DNA of 22,718 nucleotides from Prevotellaceae bacterium UBA1726 (GCA_002316005.1 DCIM01000047.1:1-22718), one strand, 5' to 3'; counted from the stretch's first letter, positions 1 through 8,508 are shown. Made by a program: numbers and translations. The notes: generated by a model from the letters alone, not told the origin.

Positions 1-557
1 GCAATCTTGTTCTTGTCGAGGAACTCCTTGCAGTCGTCGGCGATGTGGAGGATGATGTCTGTACCACGCTCAGCGCGCTCTGCTGGTTCAAGTTCAAACT
101 CAGGACTACCGTCACAACTCCAACGCTGAGCCTCAGCACCGTCCTTGTAACTGCGTGTTACGATTTCGACCTTGTCAGCCACCATGAACGATGAATAGAA
201 GCCAAGACCGAAATGACCGATGATAGCATTGGCGTTGTCCTTGTATTTGTCGAGGAAGTCTGTCACGCCTGAGAATGCAATCTGATTGATGTACTTGTCG
301 ATTTCCTCAGCAGTCATACCAAGTCCGTGGTCGCTGATGGTGATGGTCTTTGCAGCCTCATCGAGAGCGACACGAACAGTCAAATCACCGAGTTCGCCTT
401 TGAAGTCGCCCTTCTCTGCGAGGGTTTTAATCTTCTGTGTAGCATCGACTGCATTAGACACCATTTCACGAAGGAAAATCTCGTGATCACTGTAGAGGAA
501 CTTCTTAATAACCGGGAAAATGTTCTCGGTTGTTACTCCAATATTACCTTTTGCCAT
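1..557 (-). CDS. htpG: HtpG (Hsp90 family chaperone), N-terminal part
   Basis: The cytosolic Hsp90 chaperone HtpG is an ATP-driven dimer that helps fold or remodel client proteins. Only the first 185 codons are in the window; the gene runs off the left edge. The translation from the ATG at 557 begins MAKGNIGVTTENIF. It shows the Hsp90 signature YSDHEIFLRE (residues 22-31), the ATP-site Asn in VSNAVDA (about residue 35), a DxGxG box written SDHGLGMT (75-82), and the glycine-rich lid segment GHFGLGFYSSFMV (about 113-125). This is the complete start of the N-terminal ATPase (GHKL) domain. The His in the DxGxG box replaces the more usual Asn, and I regard it as lineage variation. The gene lies downstream of thrA on the same strand but is separated from it by a terminator. 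I found no clear promoter box in the short gap. Confidence 0.96.
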   Translation of the reverse strand, partial: MAKGNIGVTTENIFPVIKKFLYSDHEIFLREMVSNAVDATQKIKTLAEKGDFKGELGDLTVRVALDEAAKTITISDHGLGMTAEEIDKYINQIAFSGVTDFLDKYKDNANAIIGHFGLGFYSSFMVADKVEIVTRSYKDGAEAQRWSCDGSPEFELEPAERAERGTDIILHIADDCKEFLDKNKI

Positions 558-585
558 AATATATTTGTTTTTTAACCTTATCTAT

Positions 586-620
586 ATAAAAATCCCGAAA
601 CCTGATATCAGGCTCCGGGA
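586..620 (-). terminator. Rho-independent terminator after thrA
   Basis: A hairpin lies at 593-620, with arms of 13 bases around a TA centre. Read on the minus strand every position pairs (two as G-U). On the plus strand the same positions are A-C mismatches, so it is built for minus-strand RNA. The stem is followed on the minus strand by TTTTTATAT (592-584), a typical U tract. It should end thrA transcription and separate thrA from htpG. Confidence 0.85.
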
Positions 621-646
621 AGTATTATTTCAAAAACTGTGCCAAA

Positions 647-3082
647 TTAAATATTCGCGATACTCATGATATTTGCGAACACACCGGCAGCTGTTACGCT
701 GGCACCGGCACCATAACCCTGGATGAGCATTGGGAACTCTTTATAACGCGAAGTGGTGAGAAGCACGATGTTGTTGCTACCTTCGAGGTTGAAGAACGGA
801 TGTCCCTGTCCCACAGTCTGTAATGAGACACTTGTATTGCCATTCTCCATCTTTGCCACAAAACGCCAGTGACGACCGTCCTTCTCCAGTTCCTTGCGTT
901 CCTTTTCAAACTCAGCATCGAGTTCAGGGAGATTCTTCCAGAAGTCGTCAACAGAACCCTCAAAATACTTCTCAGGAACGAAGAGATTCTTCTCCACATC
1001 GTCCTGCTCCACCTTATATCCAGCCTCACGCGAGAGGATAACCAACTTACGGATTACATCCTTTCCGCTGAGGTCGATGCGTGGGTCAGGTTCGGCATAT
1101 CCAGCCTCCTTTGCCAAGCGAACAGTCTCGGAGAATGGGATATCCTTTGAGATCTTGTTGAAGATGAAGTTGAGCGTACCACTGAGCACTGCCTCAATCT
1201 TCAGAATCTTATCGCCCGAGTTACGAAGGTCGTTGATAGTACCGATGAGTGGAAGACCAGCACCCACATTAGTCTCAAAGAGATACTTCACGCCACGAAC
1301 AAGGGCTGTCTCCTTGAGTTTTGCATAAGTCTCGTAATCGCCCGAAGCTGCAATCTTATTTGCCGCAACGACATTAATATTATGTTCAAGAAGCGTCTGG
1401 TAAATGCCTGCAACAGAGGCAGATGCAGTGCAATCCACGAACACGGAGTTGAAGATATTCATTCCGATTACATTCTCAACGAGTTTCTCTGTTGTAGAGT
1501 TCTCCGATGCTGCGAGTTGCTCCTTATAAGTGGCAAGGTCGATACCATCGCGACTGAAGATTGCCTTCTTTGAAGAGGCAATACCCACCACATTGAGCTT
1601 CAGGCGTGAACGCTCCTTGAGTTCGTCGTATTGCTTACGAATCTGCTCGATGAGTTTGCCACCGACAGTACCTGTACCGCAGATGAAGATGTTGAGCACC
1701 TTATATTCAGACAGGAAGAACGAGTCGTGGATGACATTGAGCGACTTACGGAGATACTCCGAAGGTACGACGAACGAGATGTTTGTCTCGGAAGCACCCT
1801 GAGCACAAGCAATGACGCTGATACCCGAACGGCCAAGAGTACCGAAGAGTTTTCCGGCAATACCAGGAGTATGCTTCATATTCTCGCCCACGATAGCGAT
1901 AGTGGCGAGGTTCTTCTCAATATGCATTGGATACATAGCACCCGTCTGGATTTCCTTCTGGAATTCCTGATTGAGCACATCGGCTGCAGCCTGTGCATCC
2001 TCATCGCGAACACCAATAGAGGTAGAGTTCTCAGAAGAAGCCTGCGACACCATGAACACAGAGATATGGTTGTTGGCAAGGGCGGTGAAGATTCGGCGGT
2101 TCACACCAATCACACCTACCATCGAAAGACCAGTCACAGTAATGAGACTCGTGCCGTTGATGCTCGAGATACCCTTGATAGGTTTGCGGTCGTTTTCAAC
2201 CTTAGCGCGAATCACCGAACCCGGATTCTCAGGGTTGAAGGTGTTCTTCACCTTGATAGGGATATTCTTTACGCAGACAGGATAGATGGTTGGTGGGTAG
2301 ATGACCTTCGCACCGAAGTTACAAAGCTCCATTGCCTCAACATACGACAGTTCCTTGATGGTGTAGGCAGTCTTGATGACACGTGGGTCGGCAGTCATGA
2401 AACCATCGACATCTGTCCAGATTTCAAGAACCTCAGCGTCGAGGGCTGCAGCAATGATTGATGCAGTATAGTCAGAACCACCACGACCAAGGTTTGTGAT
2501 ATCGTTGGTGTCGCGATCGCGACTGATGAATCCAGGAACAAGCGATACTCGTGGGAGATCCTTGAATGTCTCACGCACAAGGTCGGCAGTGAGTTCAGAG
2601 TGAAGCACATGCTTGCCGTTCTTGCGAACAGTCTTGATGAAATTGCGTGAGTCGAACCATTTTGAACCGCGAACAAGAGTAGATACTATGCGCGAAGAAA
2701 TGCGCTCACCATAGCTGACAATGGCATCCTGTGTCTTCTCGGAGAGGTCGTGAATGAGATAAACGCCGAAGTAGATGCTTCGGAGTTGTTCAAGCAGAGC
2801 ATCCACTTCCTTGAAGAGGATCTCGCGGTCAACGGTGTTTGTTATGATTGTATCGATCATCTTGTGGTGACGATCGACCATTTTCTCAAATTCATCCTTC
2901 CATGCCTCATCGCCTTTGTGCGCCAATCGGGAGGTAAGAAGGAGTTTGTCGGTGATGCCGCCAAGGGCACTTACCACTACTACTACGGGCTGATGTTTAG
3001 CCTCTTTTTCAACAATCTTTTTCAGAGAGAGGATACTCTCTACGGAACCAACGGATGTTCCGCCGAATTTCATTACTTTCAT
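647..3082 (-). CDS. thrA: Bifunctional aspartate kinase / homoserine dehydrogenase
   Basis: This fused cytosolic enzyme catalyses the first step (aspartate to aspartyl phosphate) and the third step (aspartate semialdehyde to homoserine) of the threonine and methionine branch. The 811 residues match the usual length of the fusion. The kinase half has KFGGTS (5-10), GRGGSDYTA (199-207) and WTDVDGFMTADPR (222-234). Two ACT regulatory domains follow, at about 315-385 and 393-460. The dehydrogenase half has the NAD(P) site GTGTVGG (469-475), AANKIA (573-578), and the family signature around GYAEPDPRIDLSGKD (661-675). All key residues are present. The gene has its own promoter at 3151-3182. It is not followed by homoserine kinase or threonine synthase genes; htpG lies downstream, beyond a terminator. 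The ACT domains suggest allosteric control by threonine, as known for this family. Confidence 0.97.
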   Translation of the reverse strand: MKVMKFGGTSVGSVESILSLKKIVEKEAKHQPVVVVVSALGGITDKLLLTSRLAHKGDEAWKDEFEKMVDRHHKMIDTIITNTVDREILFKEVDALLEQLRSIYFGVYLIHDLSEKTQDAIVSYGERISSRIVSTLVRGSKWFDSRNFIKTVRKNGKHVLHSELTADLVRETFKDLPRVSLVPGFISRDRDTNDITNLGRGGSDYTASIIAAALDAEVLEIWTDVDGFMTADPRVIKTAYTIKELSYVEAMELCNFGAKVIYPPTIYPVCVKNIPIKVKNTFNPENPGSVIRAKVENDRKPIKGISSINGTSLITVTGLSMVGVIGVNRRIFTALANNHISVFMVSQASSENSTSIGVRDEDAQAAADVLNQEFQKEIQTGAMYPMHIEKNLATIAIVGENMKHTPGIAGKLFGTLGRSGISVIACAQGASETNISFVVPSEYLRKSLNVIHDSFFLSEYKVLNIFICGTGTVGGKLIEQIRKQYDELKERSRLKLNVVGIASSKKAIFSRDGIDLATYKEQLAASENSTTEKLVENVIGMNIFNSVFVDCTASASVAGIYQTLLEHNINVVAANKIAASGDYETYAKLKETALVRGVKYLFETNVGAGLPLIGTINDLRNSGDKILKIEAVLSGTLNFIFNKISKDIPFSETVRLAKEAGYAEPDPRIDLSGKDVIRKLVILSREAGYKVEQDDVEKNLFVPEKYFEGSVDDFWKNLPELDAEFEKERKELEKDGRHWRFVAKMENGNTSVSLQTVGQGHPFFNLEGSNNIVLLTTSRYKEFPMLIQGYGAGASVTAAGVFANIMSIANI

Positions 3083-3111
3083 TACCGATATTTTTTGTTT
3101 TTATTATCTCA

Positions 3112-3132
3112 CTGTCCTCTTAACGACAGAGG
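3112..3132 (-). promoter_or_regulatory. thrA leader with two competing small stems
   Basis: In the predicted thrA leader RNA, CCTCT (3120-3116) can pair with AGAGG (3132-3128 region on the opposite arm), and CTGTC can pair with GACAG across 3112-3129. The two 5-bp stems share bases and cannot form together. No leader peptide with threonine codons was seen, so an attenuation role is only a possibility. Confidence 0.25.
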
Positions 3133-3150
3133 TTCAGCGAAACTTGGCTG

Positions 3151-3182
3151 CAAAATTACATAAAAAATAGTAGATTACCAAA
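3151..3182 (-). promoter_or_regulatory. Bacteroidetes-type promoter of thrA
   Basis: On the minus strand, TTTG (3182-3179) is followed after exactly 20 bases by TAATTTTG (3158-3151). This fits the Bacteroidetes sigma consensus of TTTG, 19-21 bases, TAnnTTTG. Transcription should begin near 3146, leaving a leader of about 64 bases before the thrA start at 3082. Confidence 0.85.
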
Positions 3183-3191
3183 TAAAATGAT

Positions 3192-3199
3192 TAATTTTG
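3192..3199 (+). promoter_or_regulatory. Probable -7 box for the FAD-dependent dehydrogenase gene
   Basis: TAATTTTG on the plus strand matches TAnnTTTG and lies back to back with the thrA promoter, about 105 bases before the start at 3305. No TTTG is found at the expected -33 distance, so this half-promoter is less certain than the others in the window. Confidence 0.45.
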
Positions 3200-3304
3200 C
3201 AAACAGCGAGAGCAGAGAAGATCAAGTGTACTTGGATATTCTATGCCGAGCGCCAGCAAATTCTCTAAAAGAAATTTTGCAATCCGATAAGTATTACACC
3301 GATT

Positions 3305-4894
3305 ATGACACAAGAGATTCAAGTCAGGATTCTGCCAGAGCAGGCTGCTTCTGAACAGGCTATTGCCGATTATATTGCTCGTGAAAAGGGAATAGACCGT
3401 CGCACCATCAATCATGTGCGAGTCTTGAAACGCTCCATTGACGCTCGTCAGCGCACAATATTCGTGAATATCACAGCACGCGTATATATTAATGAGGTAC
3501 CGACGGACGATGCCTTTGTACACACCGAATACAAGGATGTTTCGGCATGCAAGCGTGTCATAGTTGTGGGCGAAGGTCCTGGCGGTCTTTTTGCCGCCTT
3601 GCGACTTATAGAATTAGGACTACGCCCTGTAATCCTTGAACGAGGAAAGGATGTCCATGAACGCAAAAAGGACCTTGCCGCCATCACCAAGACGCAGAAG
3701 GTGGACGGCGAGTCGAACTATTGTTTCGGCGAAGGAGGAGCAGGTGCCTATTCCGACGGAAAACTCTACACACGAAGCAAGAAACGCGGTCCTACGGAGA
3801 AGATTCTCAATGTGTTCTGTCAACACGGAGCCTCGACATCAATCCTTGCCGATGCCCATCCACATATAGGAACTGACAAACTGCCACGCGTCATTGAGAA
3901 TATGCGCAACACAATCATTCGTTGTGGTGGTGAGGTGCATTTCCAGACGAAGATGACACGCCTCATTATCCAAGGCAATGAATGCGTTGGTTGTGAGGCT
4001 GTTAACCTCGCGATGAATCGCGAGGAACAGTATCGGGGACCTGTCATCCTCGCTACTGGCCATTCGGCACGCGATGTGTATCGTTATCTGGCTTCGGCTA
4101 AGATTGAGATTGAGGCAAAGGCTTTGGCAATGGGTGTTCGTTTGGAGCATCCGAGTCAGTTGATTGACCAGATACAATATCACAACAAGAACGGCCGTGG
4201 AAAGTATCTCCCTGCCGCCGAATACAGTTTTGTGACACAGGTGGACGGTCGTGGTGTATATTCCTTCTGTATGTGTCCTGGTGGTTTTGTAATCCCAGCA
4301 GCCACAGGTCCTGAACAGATTGTGGTGAATGGAATGAGTCCTTCAAATCGCGGTACACAATGGAGTAACTCTGGTATAGTTGTAGAGATTCACCCAGAGG
4401 ATATAAAAGCGAAGAGTAAAGAATCTGCATCGTCAGAGCCTTTGGCTATGCTTGATTTCCAAGAGCAATTGGAAAAGACCACCTGGCAGCAAGGCAACAT
4501 GAAGCAGACAGCACCTGCACAGCGAATGGTGGACTTTGTGAACGGCAAGTTGAGTTACGACCTTCCAAAGAGTTCGTATGCTCCGGGCCTTGTCTCTTCC
4601 CCACTCCATTTCTGGATGCCTAAGCAGATTTCACGACGCTTGCAGGAAGGATTCAAGAAGTTTGGCAGCATGAGTCGTGGTTTCCTCACCAACGAGGCAT
4701 TGCTCATTGCCACAGAAACACGCACCTCTTCACCGGTACGCATAGTACGCGACAGAGAGACACTGCAACATGTGCGTATTCAAGGACTCTTCCCATGTGG
4801 CGAAGGAGCTGGATATGCCGGGGGTATTGTCTCTGCAGGTGTCGATGGCGAGCGCTGTGCAGAAATGTGCGCAGAATTCGTAGCATCGAAGTAA
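3305..4894 (+). CDS. FAD-dependent dehydrogenase, COG2509 type
   Basis: This is a predicted flavoprotein of the broadly conserved but poorly characterised COG2509 family (NAD(P)/FAD-dependent oxidoreductases); substrate and partners are unknown. The 529-residue protein has an N-terminal segment of about 80 residues typical of this family. It is followed by the dinucleotide-binding loop VIVVGEGPGGLFAALRL (85-101), in which GEGPGG replaces the usual GxGPAG. The family hallmark GEGGAGAYSDGKLYTRSKKRG follows at about 142-162. A second FAD-contacting motif, PCGEGAGYAGGIVSAGVDG, lies near the C-terminus (about 494-512). There is no signal peptide or membrane segment, so it should be cytosolic. The ATG at 3305 gives the family-typical start MTQEIQVRI. 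It is divergent from thrA and stands alone, so context does not reveal its function. Confidence 0.9.
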   Translation: MTQEIQVRILPEQAASEQAIADYIAREKGIDRRTINHVRVLKRSIDARQRTIFVNITARVYINEVPTDDAFVHTEYKDVSACKRVIVVGEGPGGLFAALRLIELGLRPVILERGKDVHERKKDLAAITKTQKVDGESNYCFGEGGAGAYSDGKLYTRSKKRGPTEKILNVFCQHGASTSILADAHPHIGTDKLPRVIENMRNTIIRCGGEVHFQTKMTRLIIQGNECVGCEAVNLAMNREEQYRGPVILATGHSARDVYRYLASAKIEIEAKALAMGVRLEHPSQLIDQIQYHNKNGRGKYLPAAEYSFVTQVDGRGVYSFCMCPGGFVIPAATGPEQIVVNGMSPSNRGTQWSNSGIVVEIHPEDIKAKSKESASSEPLAMLDFQEQLEKTTWQQGNMKQTAPAQRMVDFVNGKLSYDLPKSSYAPGLVSSPLHFWMPKQISRRLQEGFKKFGSMSRGFLTNEALLIATETRTSSPVRIVRDRETLQHVRIQGLFPCGEGAGYAGGIVSAGVDGERCAEMCAEFVASK

Positions 4895-4994
4895 TTCATT
4901 TAGGGGTAAAGGCTTTTCATTTCCGGAATTATTGTTCAAAAATTCAATAAAATTGATAATTTTATATATTATAAACATTTCGTTGTTCCTTTTA

Positions 4995-5026
4995 TTTGCA
5001 TAATTCGCCAAAATCTTGTAATTTTG
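4995..5026 (+). promoter_or_regulatory. Promoter of the coiled-coil protein/efflux operon
   Basis: TTTG (4995-4998), a 20-base spacer and TAATTTTG (5019-5026) form a textbook Bacteroidetes promoter. The start point should be near 5031, about 45 bases before the ATG at 5077. No other TAnnTTTG box precedes the following genes up to 10929, so this is the likely promoter for all five genes. Confidence 0.88.
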
Positions 5027-5076
5027 CACTCCAAATACACATTATTAAATAAAAGAGATTAAACAAAATACTTAGA

Positions 5077-5949
5077 ATGAACAAAAAAGTCTTTATCCCA
5101 CTCGTTCTTCTCATTCTCATGCTCATCGCTGGTTGTGTTTACCTCGCAAAGGGGTTGAACGACCAGAAGAAGGAAAACCAGGAGATGCAGGAACTGGCCG
5201 AGATGGACAAAAAGGAAATGGAAAACGAGTATCAGCAGTTTGCTAATCAATACAGCGAAATGCGTGCTCAAATCACGAATGATTCTATTATTGCACAACT
5301 CACCGCAGAGCAGTTGAAGACAGAGTCACTGTTGAAGGAATTGAAGGAAGTGAAGAGCAGCAACGCTCGCGAGATTGCCCGTCTGAAGAAGGAACTCGCC
5401 ACTTGTCGTGCCGTGATTCGCAGTTATGTGCTTCAGGTTGACTCTTTGAACCGTCTGAACCAGAACCTCGTTGCAGAGAACACTCAGGTGAAGGCGCAGT
5501 ATGAGGAGGCAAACCGACAGATTGAGGGCTTGAACACAGAGAAGGCAAGTCTTTCGGAAAAGGTGGCCATCGCTGCTCAACTCGATGCTATAGGTATCAA
5601 CCTCGGCATGCTCGACAAGAAAGACAAATCAACATCGAAAATAAGCAAGTGCAAGAAACTCCAGTTGAACTTCTCGCTTGCAAAGAATGTAACTGCCCAG
5701 AGTGGCAACAAGACTGTTTATGCACGCATCACTTCGCCTGCAGGTTCATTGCTTGGTGGTGCTGGCAGTTTCCCTTACGAGAACAAGACTCTGCAGTGTA
5801 CTGCCAAGAAGAGCGTTGAATATGGTGGTAAGGAAACTCCAATCACACTTTATTGGGAGGTTAGTCAGGCTCTTGAAGCCGGCAACTACAATGTGAGCAT
5901 CTTTGCCGATGGCAATATGATTGGTTCACGCAGTTTCAGTCTTAAATAA
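5077..5949 (+). CDS. Membrane-anchored coiled-coil protein of unknown function
   Basis: I do not recognise a named family. The 290-residue protein starts with two lysines and a hydrophobic stretch (5-20) ending in IAGC, with Cys20 in a lipobox-like position. It is therefore either a lipoprotein or a protein with one N-terminal membrane anchor. Residues about 28-165 are charged and heptad-like (rich in E, K, Q and L), predicting a long coiled coil. A short link rich in Lys and Ser (180-190) leads to a C-terminal domain (about 192-290) with alternating hydrophobic residues and several glycines, probably a beta sandwich facing the periplasm. It is the first gene after the operon promoter and lies 70 bases upstream of a TolC-type gene, with a hairpin between. 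That suggests an envelope role linked to the exporter, but this is inference from position only. Confidence 0.8.
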   Translation: MNKKVFIPLVLLILMLIAGCVYLAKGLNDQKKENQEMQELAEMDKKEMENEYQQFANQYSEMRAQITNDSIIAQLTAEQLKTESLLKELKEVKSSNAREIARLKKELATCRAVIRSYVLQVDSLNRLNQNLVAENTQVKAQYEEANRQIEGLNTEKASLSEKVAIAAQLDAIGINLGMLDKKDKSTSKISKCKKLQLNFSLAKNVTAQSGNKTVYARITSPAGSLLGGAGSFPYENKTLQCTAKKSVEYGGKETPITLYWEVSQALEAGNYNVSIFADGNMIGSRSFSLK

Positions 5950-5965
5950 GATTGTTTTCAGAATT

Positions 5966-5995
5966 GCCACGGAATGACAAACAACATTCGGTGGC
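5966..5995 (+). other. Stable intergenic hairpin before the TolC-type gene
   Basis: GCCACGGAATG (5966-5976) and CATTCGGTGGC (5985-5995) form a stem with 10 of 11 bases paired (one G-G mismatch) around the loop ACAAACAA. No run of T follows on either strand, so it is not a standard terminator. It lies 24 bases before the start at 6020 and could be an RNA processing or stability element, or it could attenuate expression of the downstream genes. Confidence 0.6.
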
Positions 5996-6019
5996 GAAAA
6001 ACTCAATACATCATTGAAA

Positions 6020-7507
6020 ATGAAGAAAGTATTAACAATTTTCGCGCTTCTTGCTTTTGTCTTTGAAGCCAATGCACAGATAGTACTGTCGCTCGACAGT
6101 TGCCGTGCTATGGCATTGCGAAACAACAAGCAACTGAACGCGACAAAACTACAACAAGAGGCTGCCCATTATGCAAAGAAGGCAGTACGCACAAAGTATC
6201 TGCCAAAGGTAGATGCTCTTGGCGGATATGAATATTTCAGCAAAGAGATATCCATCCTCAACAACGACCAGAAGTCAACATTAACAGGTTTAGGAACTGG
6301 CGTTGCGACAAGTTTGGGCAATAATGTGAACAACATTATCACAGGACTTGTTCAAGGAGGAGTCATTGATTTGGCGACAGCTCAGCAACTCGGCGGAATG
6401 ATGGGCGAACTGGGCAACTCACTCGCTCAAGTGGGCAACCAGTTCGGACAGAACATTGCCGATGCTTTCCGCACAGATACACACAACATCTGGTCGGGTG
6501 CTGTGATGGTTCGTCAACCAATTTTCATGGGTGGTGCAATCATTGCTGCCAACAAGATGGCGGATATCGCAGAGGATATGGCTGCAAACAACTACGAGGG
6601 CAAGATTCAAAGCACTATCTATGACATTGACAAGGTTTACTGGCTTGTTGTCTCGCTCAAGCAGAAGAAGAAGTTGGCAGAAAGTTTCCGCGACCTTGTA
6701 CAAAAGCTCGACAACGATGTTCAGAAACTAATTCAGGAAGGTCTTGCTACTCGTGCTAATGGCTTGAAGGTAGCTGTGAAGGTGAATGAGGCTGATATGG
6801 CTGTAACTCAGGTGGACAATGGTCTTTCACTTGCAAAGATGCTTCTCTGCCAGCAGTGTGGTTTGCCAATCGACACAGAGATAACACTTCAGGATGAGGA
6901 CCAGAATTCGTTTGTCACTATCGATGACACTTCTTCACTTAACGACGAAATTGCACAGGCAAATCGTTCAGAGTTGAAACTGCTCGAGAATGCAGCAGAA
7001 CTGAGTCGTCAGGCAACAAACCTCATTCGTGCTGAGTATCTGCCTCATATTGCATTGACTGGTGGATATATTGTTTCCAACCCTAATGTATTCAACGGTT
7101 TCCAGAATAAGTTCGCTGGCGTTTGGAATGTAGGTGTTGTGATGCAGATTCCAGTATGGAACTGGTTTGAGGGCGCTTACAAGATTCGTGCAAGTAAGGC
7201 TGCCACAGCCATTGCAAACCTTGAAGTGAACGATGCTCGCGAGAAAATCAATCTTCAGGTTGCTCAGTGTCGATACAAGATGAGCGAGGCTCAGAAACGA
7301 CTCATCACCGCAACAAAGAACCTCGACAATGCAGAGGAAAACCTCCGTTGTGCAAATGTAGGTTTCCGCGAGGGAGTGATGGAGTCAACAGAAGTCATGG
7401 CTGCACAGACAGCATGGAATGCAGCACAGACACAAAAGATTGACGCAGAGATTGACGTCAAGATGACACAGTTGGGATTGAAGAAAGCATTAGGTGTTTT
7501 ACAATAA
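6020..7507 (+). CDS. TolC family outer membrane channel
   Basis: This is an outer membrane efflux channel of the TolC/OEP family, which forms a trimeric tunnel across the periplasm and works with an adaptor and an inner membrane pump. The start at ATG 6020 gives MKKVLTIFALLAFVFEANA, a clean signal peptide with cleavage before Gln20. A TTG two codons upstream is open but unlikely. The mature protein has the two OEP-type repeats: SLDSCRAMALRNN (24-36) and KTKYLPKVDALGGY-like strands in the first half, then AEYLPHIALTGGY and long helices with heptads in the second half. Between the first two strands (about 74-153) there is an extra segment rich in Gly, Asn and Ala. The gene is followed after 17 bases by the adaptor gene, so the four exporter genes look cotranscribed. 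The 495 residues fit the family. Confidence 0.92.
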   Translation: MKKVLTIFALLAFVFEANAQIVLSLDSCRAMALRNNKQLNATKLQQEAAHYAKKAVRTKYLPKVDALGGYEYFSKEISILNNDQKSTLTGLGTGVATSLGNNVNNIITGLVQGGVIDLATAQQLGGMMGELGNSLAQVGNQFGQNIADAFRTDTHNIWSGAVMVRQPIFMGGAIIAANKMADIAEDMAANNYEGKIQSTIYDIDKVYWLVVSLKQKKKLAESFRDLVQKLDNDVQKLIQEGLATRANGLKVAVKVNEADMAVTQVDNGLSLAKMLLCQQCGLPIDTEITLQDEDQNSFVTIDDTSSLNDEIAQANRSELKLLENAAELSRQATNLIRAEYLPHIALTGGYIVSNPNVFNGFQNKFAGVWNVGVVMQIPVWNWFEGAYKIRASKAATAIANLEVNDAREKINLQVAQCRYKMSEAQKRLITATKNLDNAEENLRCANVGFREGVMESTEVMAAQTAWNAAQTQKIDAEIDVKMTQLGLKKALGVLQ

Positions 7508-7524
7508 TAAAAGGAAAAAGTAGT

Positions 7525-8508
7525 ATGTCAGACAAAACACAACATAACAACATTCTGCTCGCAGTGGTTGCACTCGTAGCAGTAGTAGTATTAGTCGGTA
7601 TGATTGGATTCTTCACTCTCAACAAGAATGAAGAAATCATCCAGGGAGAGATTGAAGTATCAGAGTTCAGAGTAGCAAGTAAGTTACCAGGCCGTGTCGT
7701 TGAGATTCGTGTCAAGGAAGGTGACTATGTTCATGTAGGTGATACTCTTGCCATCCTTGAAGTACCTGAGGCAACAGCTCAGGAGAAAGTGGCAGAAGCA
7801 ACAGAAGGTGCTGTAAACGCCATCAGTAACATGGCTCAGAATGGAACTCGCGAGGAGATGATTCAGGCCGCTTATCAGGTTTACCAGACAGCCGTTGCTG
7901 CTGCTGATGTGGCAAAAGCAACATATACACGAGTACAGAACCTCTTTGATGAAGGCGTAGTAACTGCACAGAAGCGCGATGAGGCATTTGCTGCCTTCAA
8001 GGCAACAGAAGCACAAGTGCTCGCTGCAAAGAGTCAGTATGAGATGGCAAAGAATGGTGCTCGTTCTGAAGAGAAGCAGGCTGCCAAGAAGCAGGCTGAC
8101 GCAGCAAAGGGTGCTGTAGAACTGATTCGTTCTGTTCTCAAGGAGACTGTTCAGGTTGCAACTGTTGAAGGCGAAGTAAGTGCTGTTTATCCAAAGGTAG
8201 GTGAGCTTGTTGGTCTTGGTTCTCCAATCATGAGCATCGCTATGCTTGACGATATGTGGGGCACATTCAACATCCGTGAGGATCAACTTGAAGGTATGAA
8301 GGTAGGCGACACATTCACAGCATATCTCCCTGCTTTCCAGAAGGACATTGAATTGAAGATTTCGCATGTTAAAGACGAGGGTTCTTACGCTACATGGAAG
8401 GCAACAAAAGCAAACGGCCAGTATGACCTCAAGACTTTTGAGGTAAAGGCTAAGCCAACAAAGCCATTCGAAGGACTCCGTCCTGGTATGACACTTGTTG
8501 TCAAGTAA
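7525..8508 (+). CDS. HlyD/EmrA-type periplasmic adaptor (membrane fusion protein)
   Basis: This periplasmic adaptor bridges inner membrane transporters to a TolC channel. The 327 residues have a short cytoplasmic start, one membrane segment (about 10-31), and a first lipoyl-like half with GRVVEIRVKEGDYVHVGDTL (56-75). A long alanine-rich helical hairpin follows (about 80-205), then the second lipoyl half at VEGEVSAVYPKVGELVGLG (about 215-233). The protein ends in a beta-barrel domain containing DDMWGTFNIREDQL. The layout resembles the YbhG/EmrA group. It is 17 bases after the TolC gene and 13 bases before the first permease gene. I am confident of the family; the substrate is unknown, with drugs, bile compounds or lipids all possible. 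Confidence 0.93.
   Translation: MSDKTQHNNILLAVVALVAVVVLVGMIGFFTLNKNEEIIQGEIEVSEFRVASKLPGRVVEIRVKEGDYVHVGDTLAILEVPEATAQEKVAEATEGAVNAISNMAQNGTREEMIQAAYQVYQTAVAAADVAKATYTRVQNLFDEGVVTAQKRDEAFAAFKATEAQVLAAKSQYEMAKNGARSEEKQAAKKQADAAKGAVELIRSVLKETVQVATVEGEVSAVYPKVGELVGLGSPIMSIAMLDDMWGTFNIREDQLEGMKVGDTFTAYLPAFQKDIELKISHVKDEGSYATWKATKANGQYDLKTFEVKAKPTKPFEGLRPGMTLVVK

Noticed and set aside
1631..2461. Long plus-strand open frame (276 codons) opposite thrA
   Set aside because: It lies wholly inside the well-supported thrA gene, shows no family motif and has no promoter; it mirrors thrA codon usage.
4895..4994. Possible terminator after the FAD-dependent dehydrogenase gene
   Set aside because: Only a short AT-only stem (AAAATT/AATTTT) is present, without a GC stem followed by a T tract; not reported as a feature.
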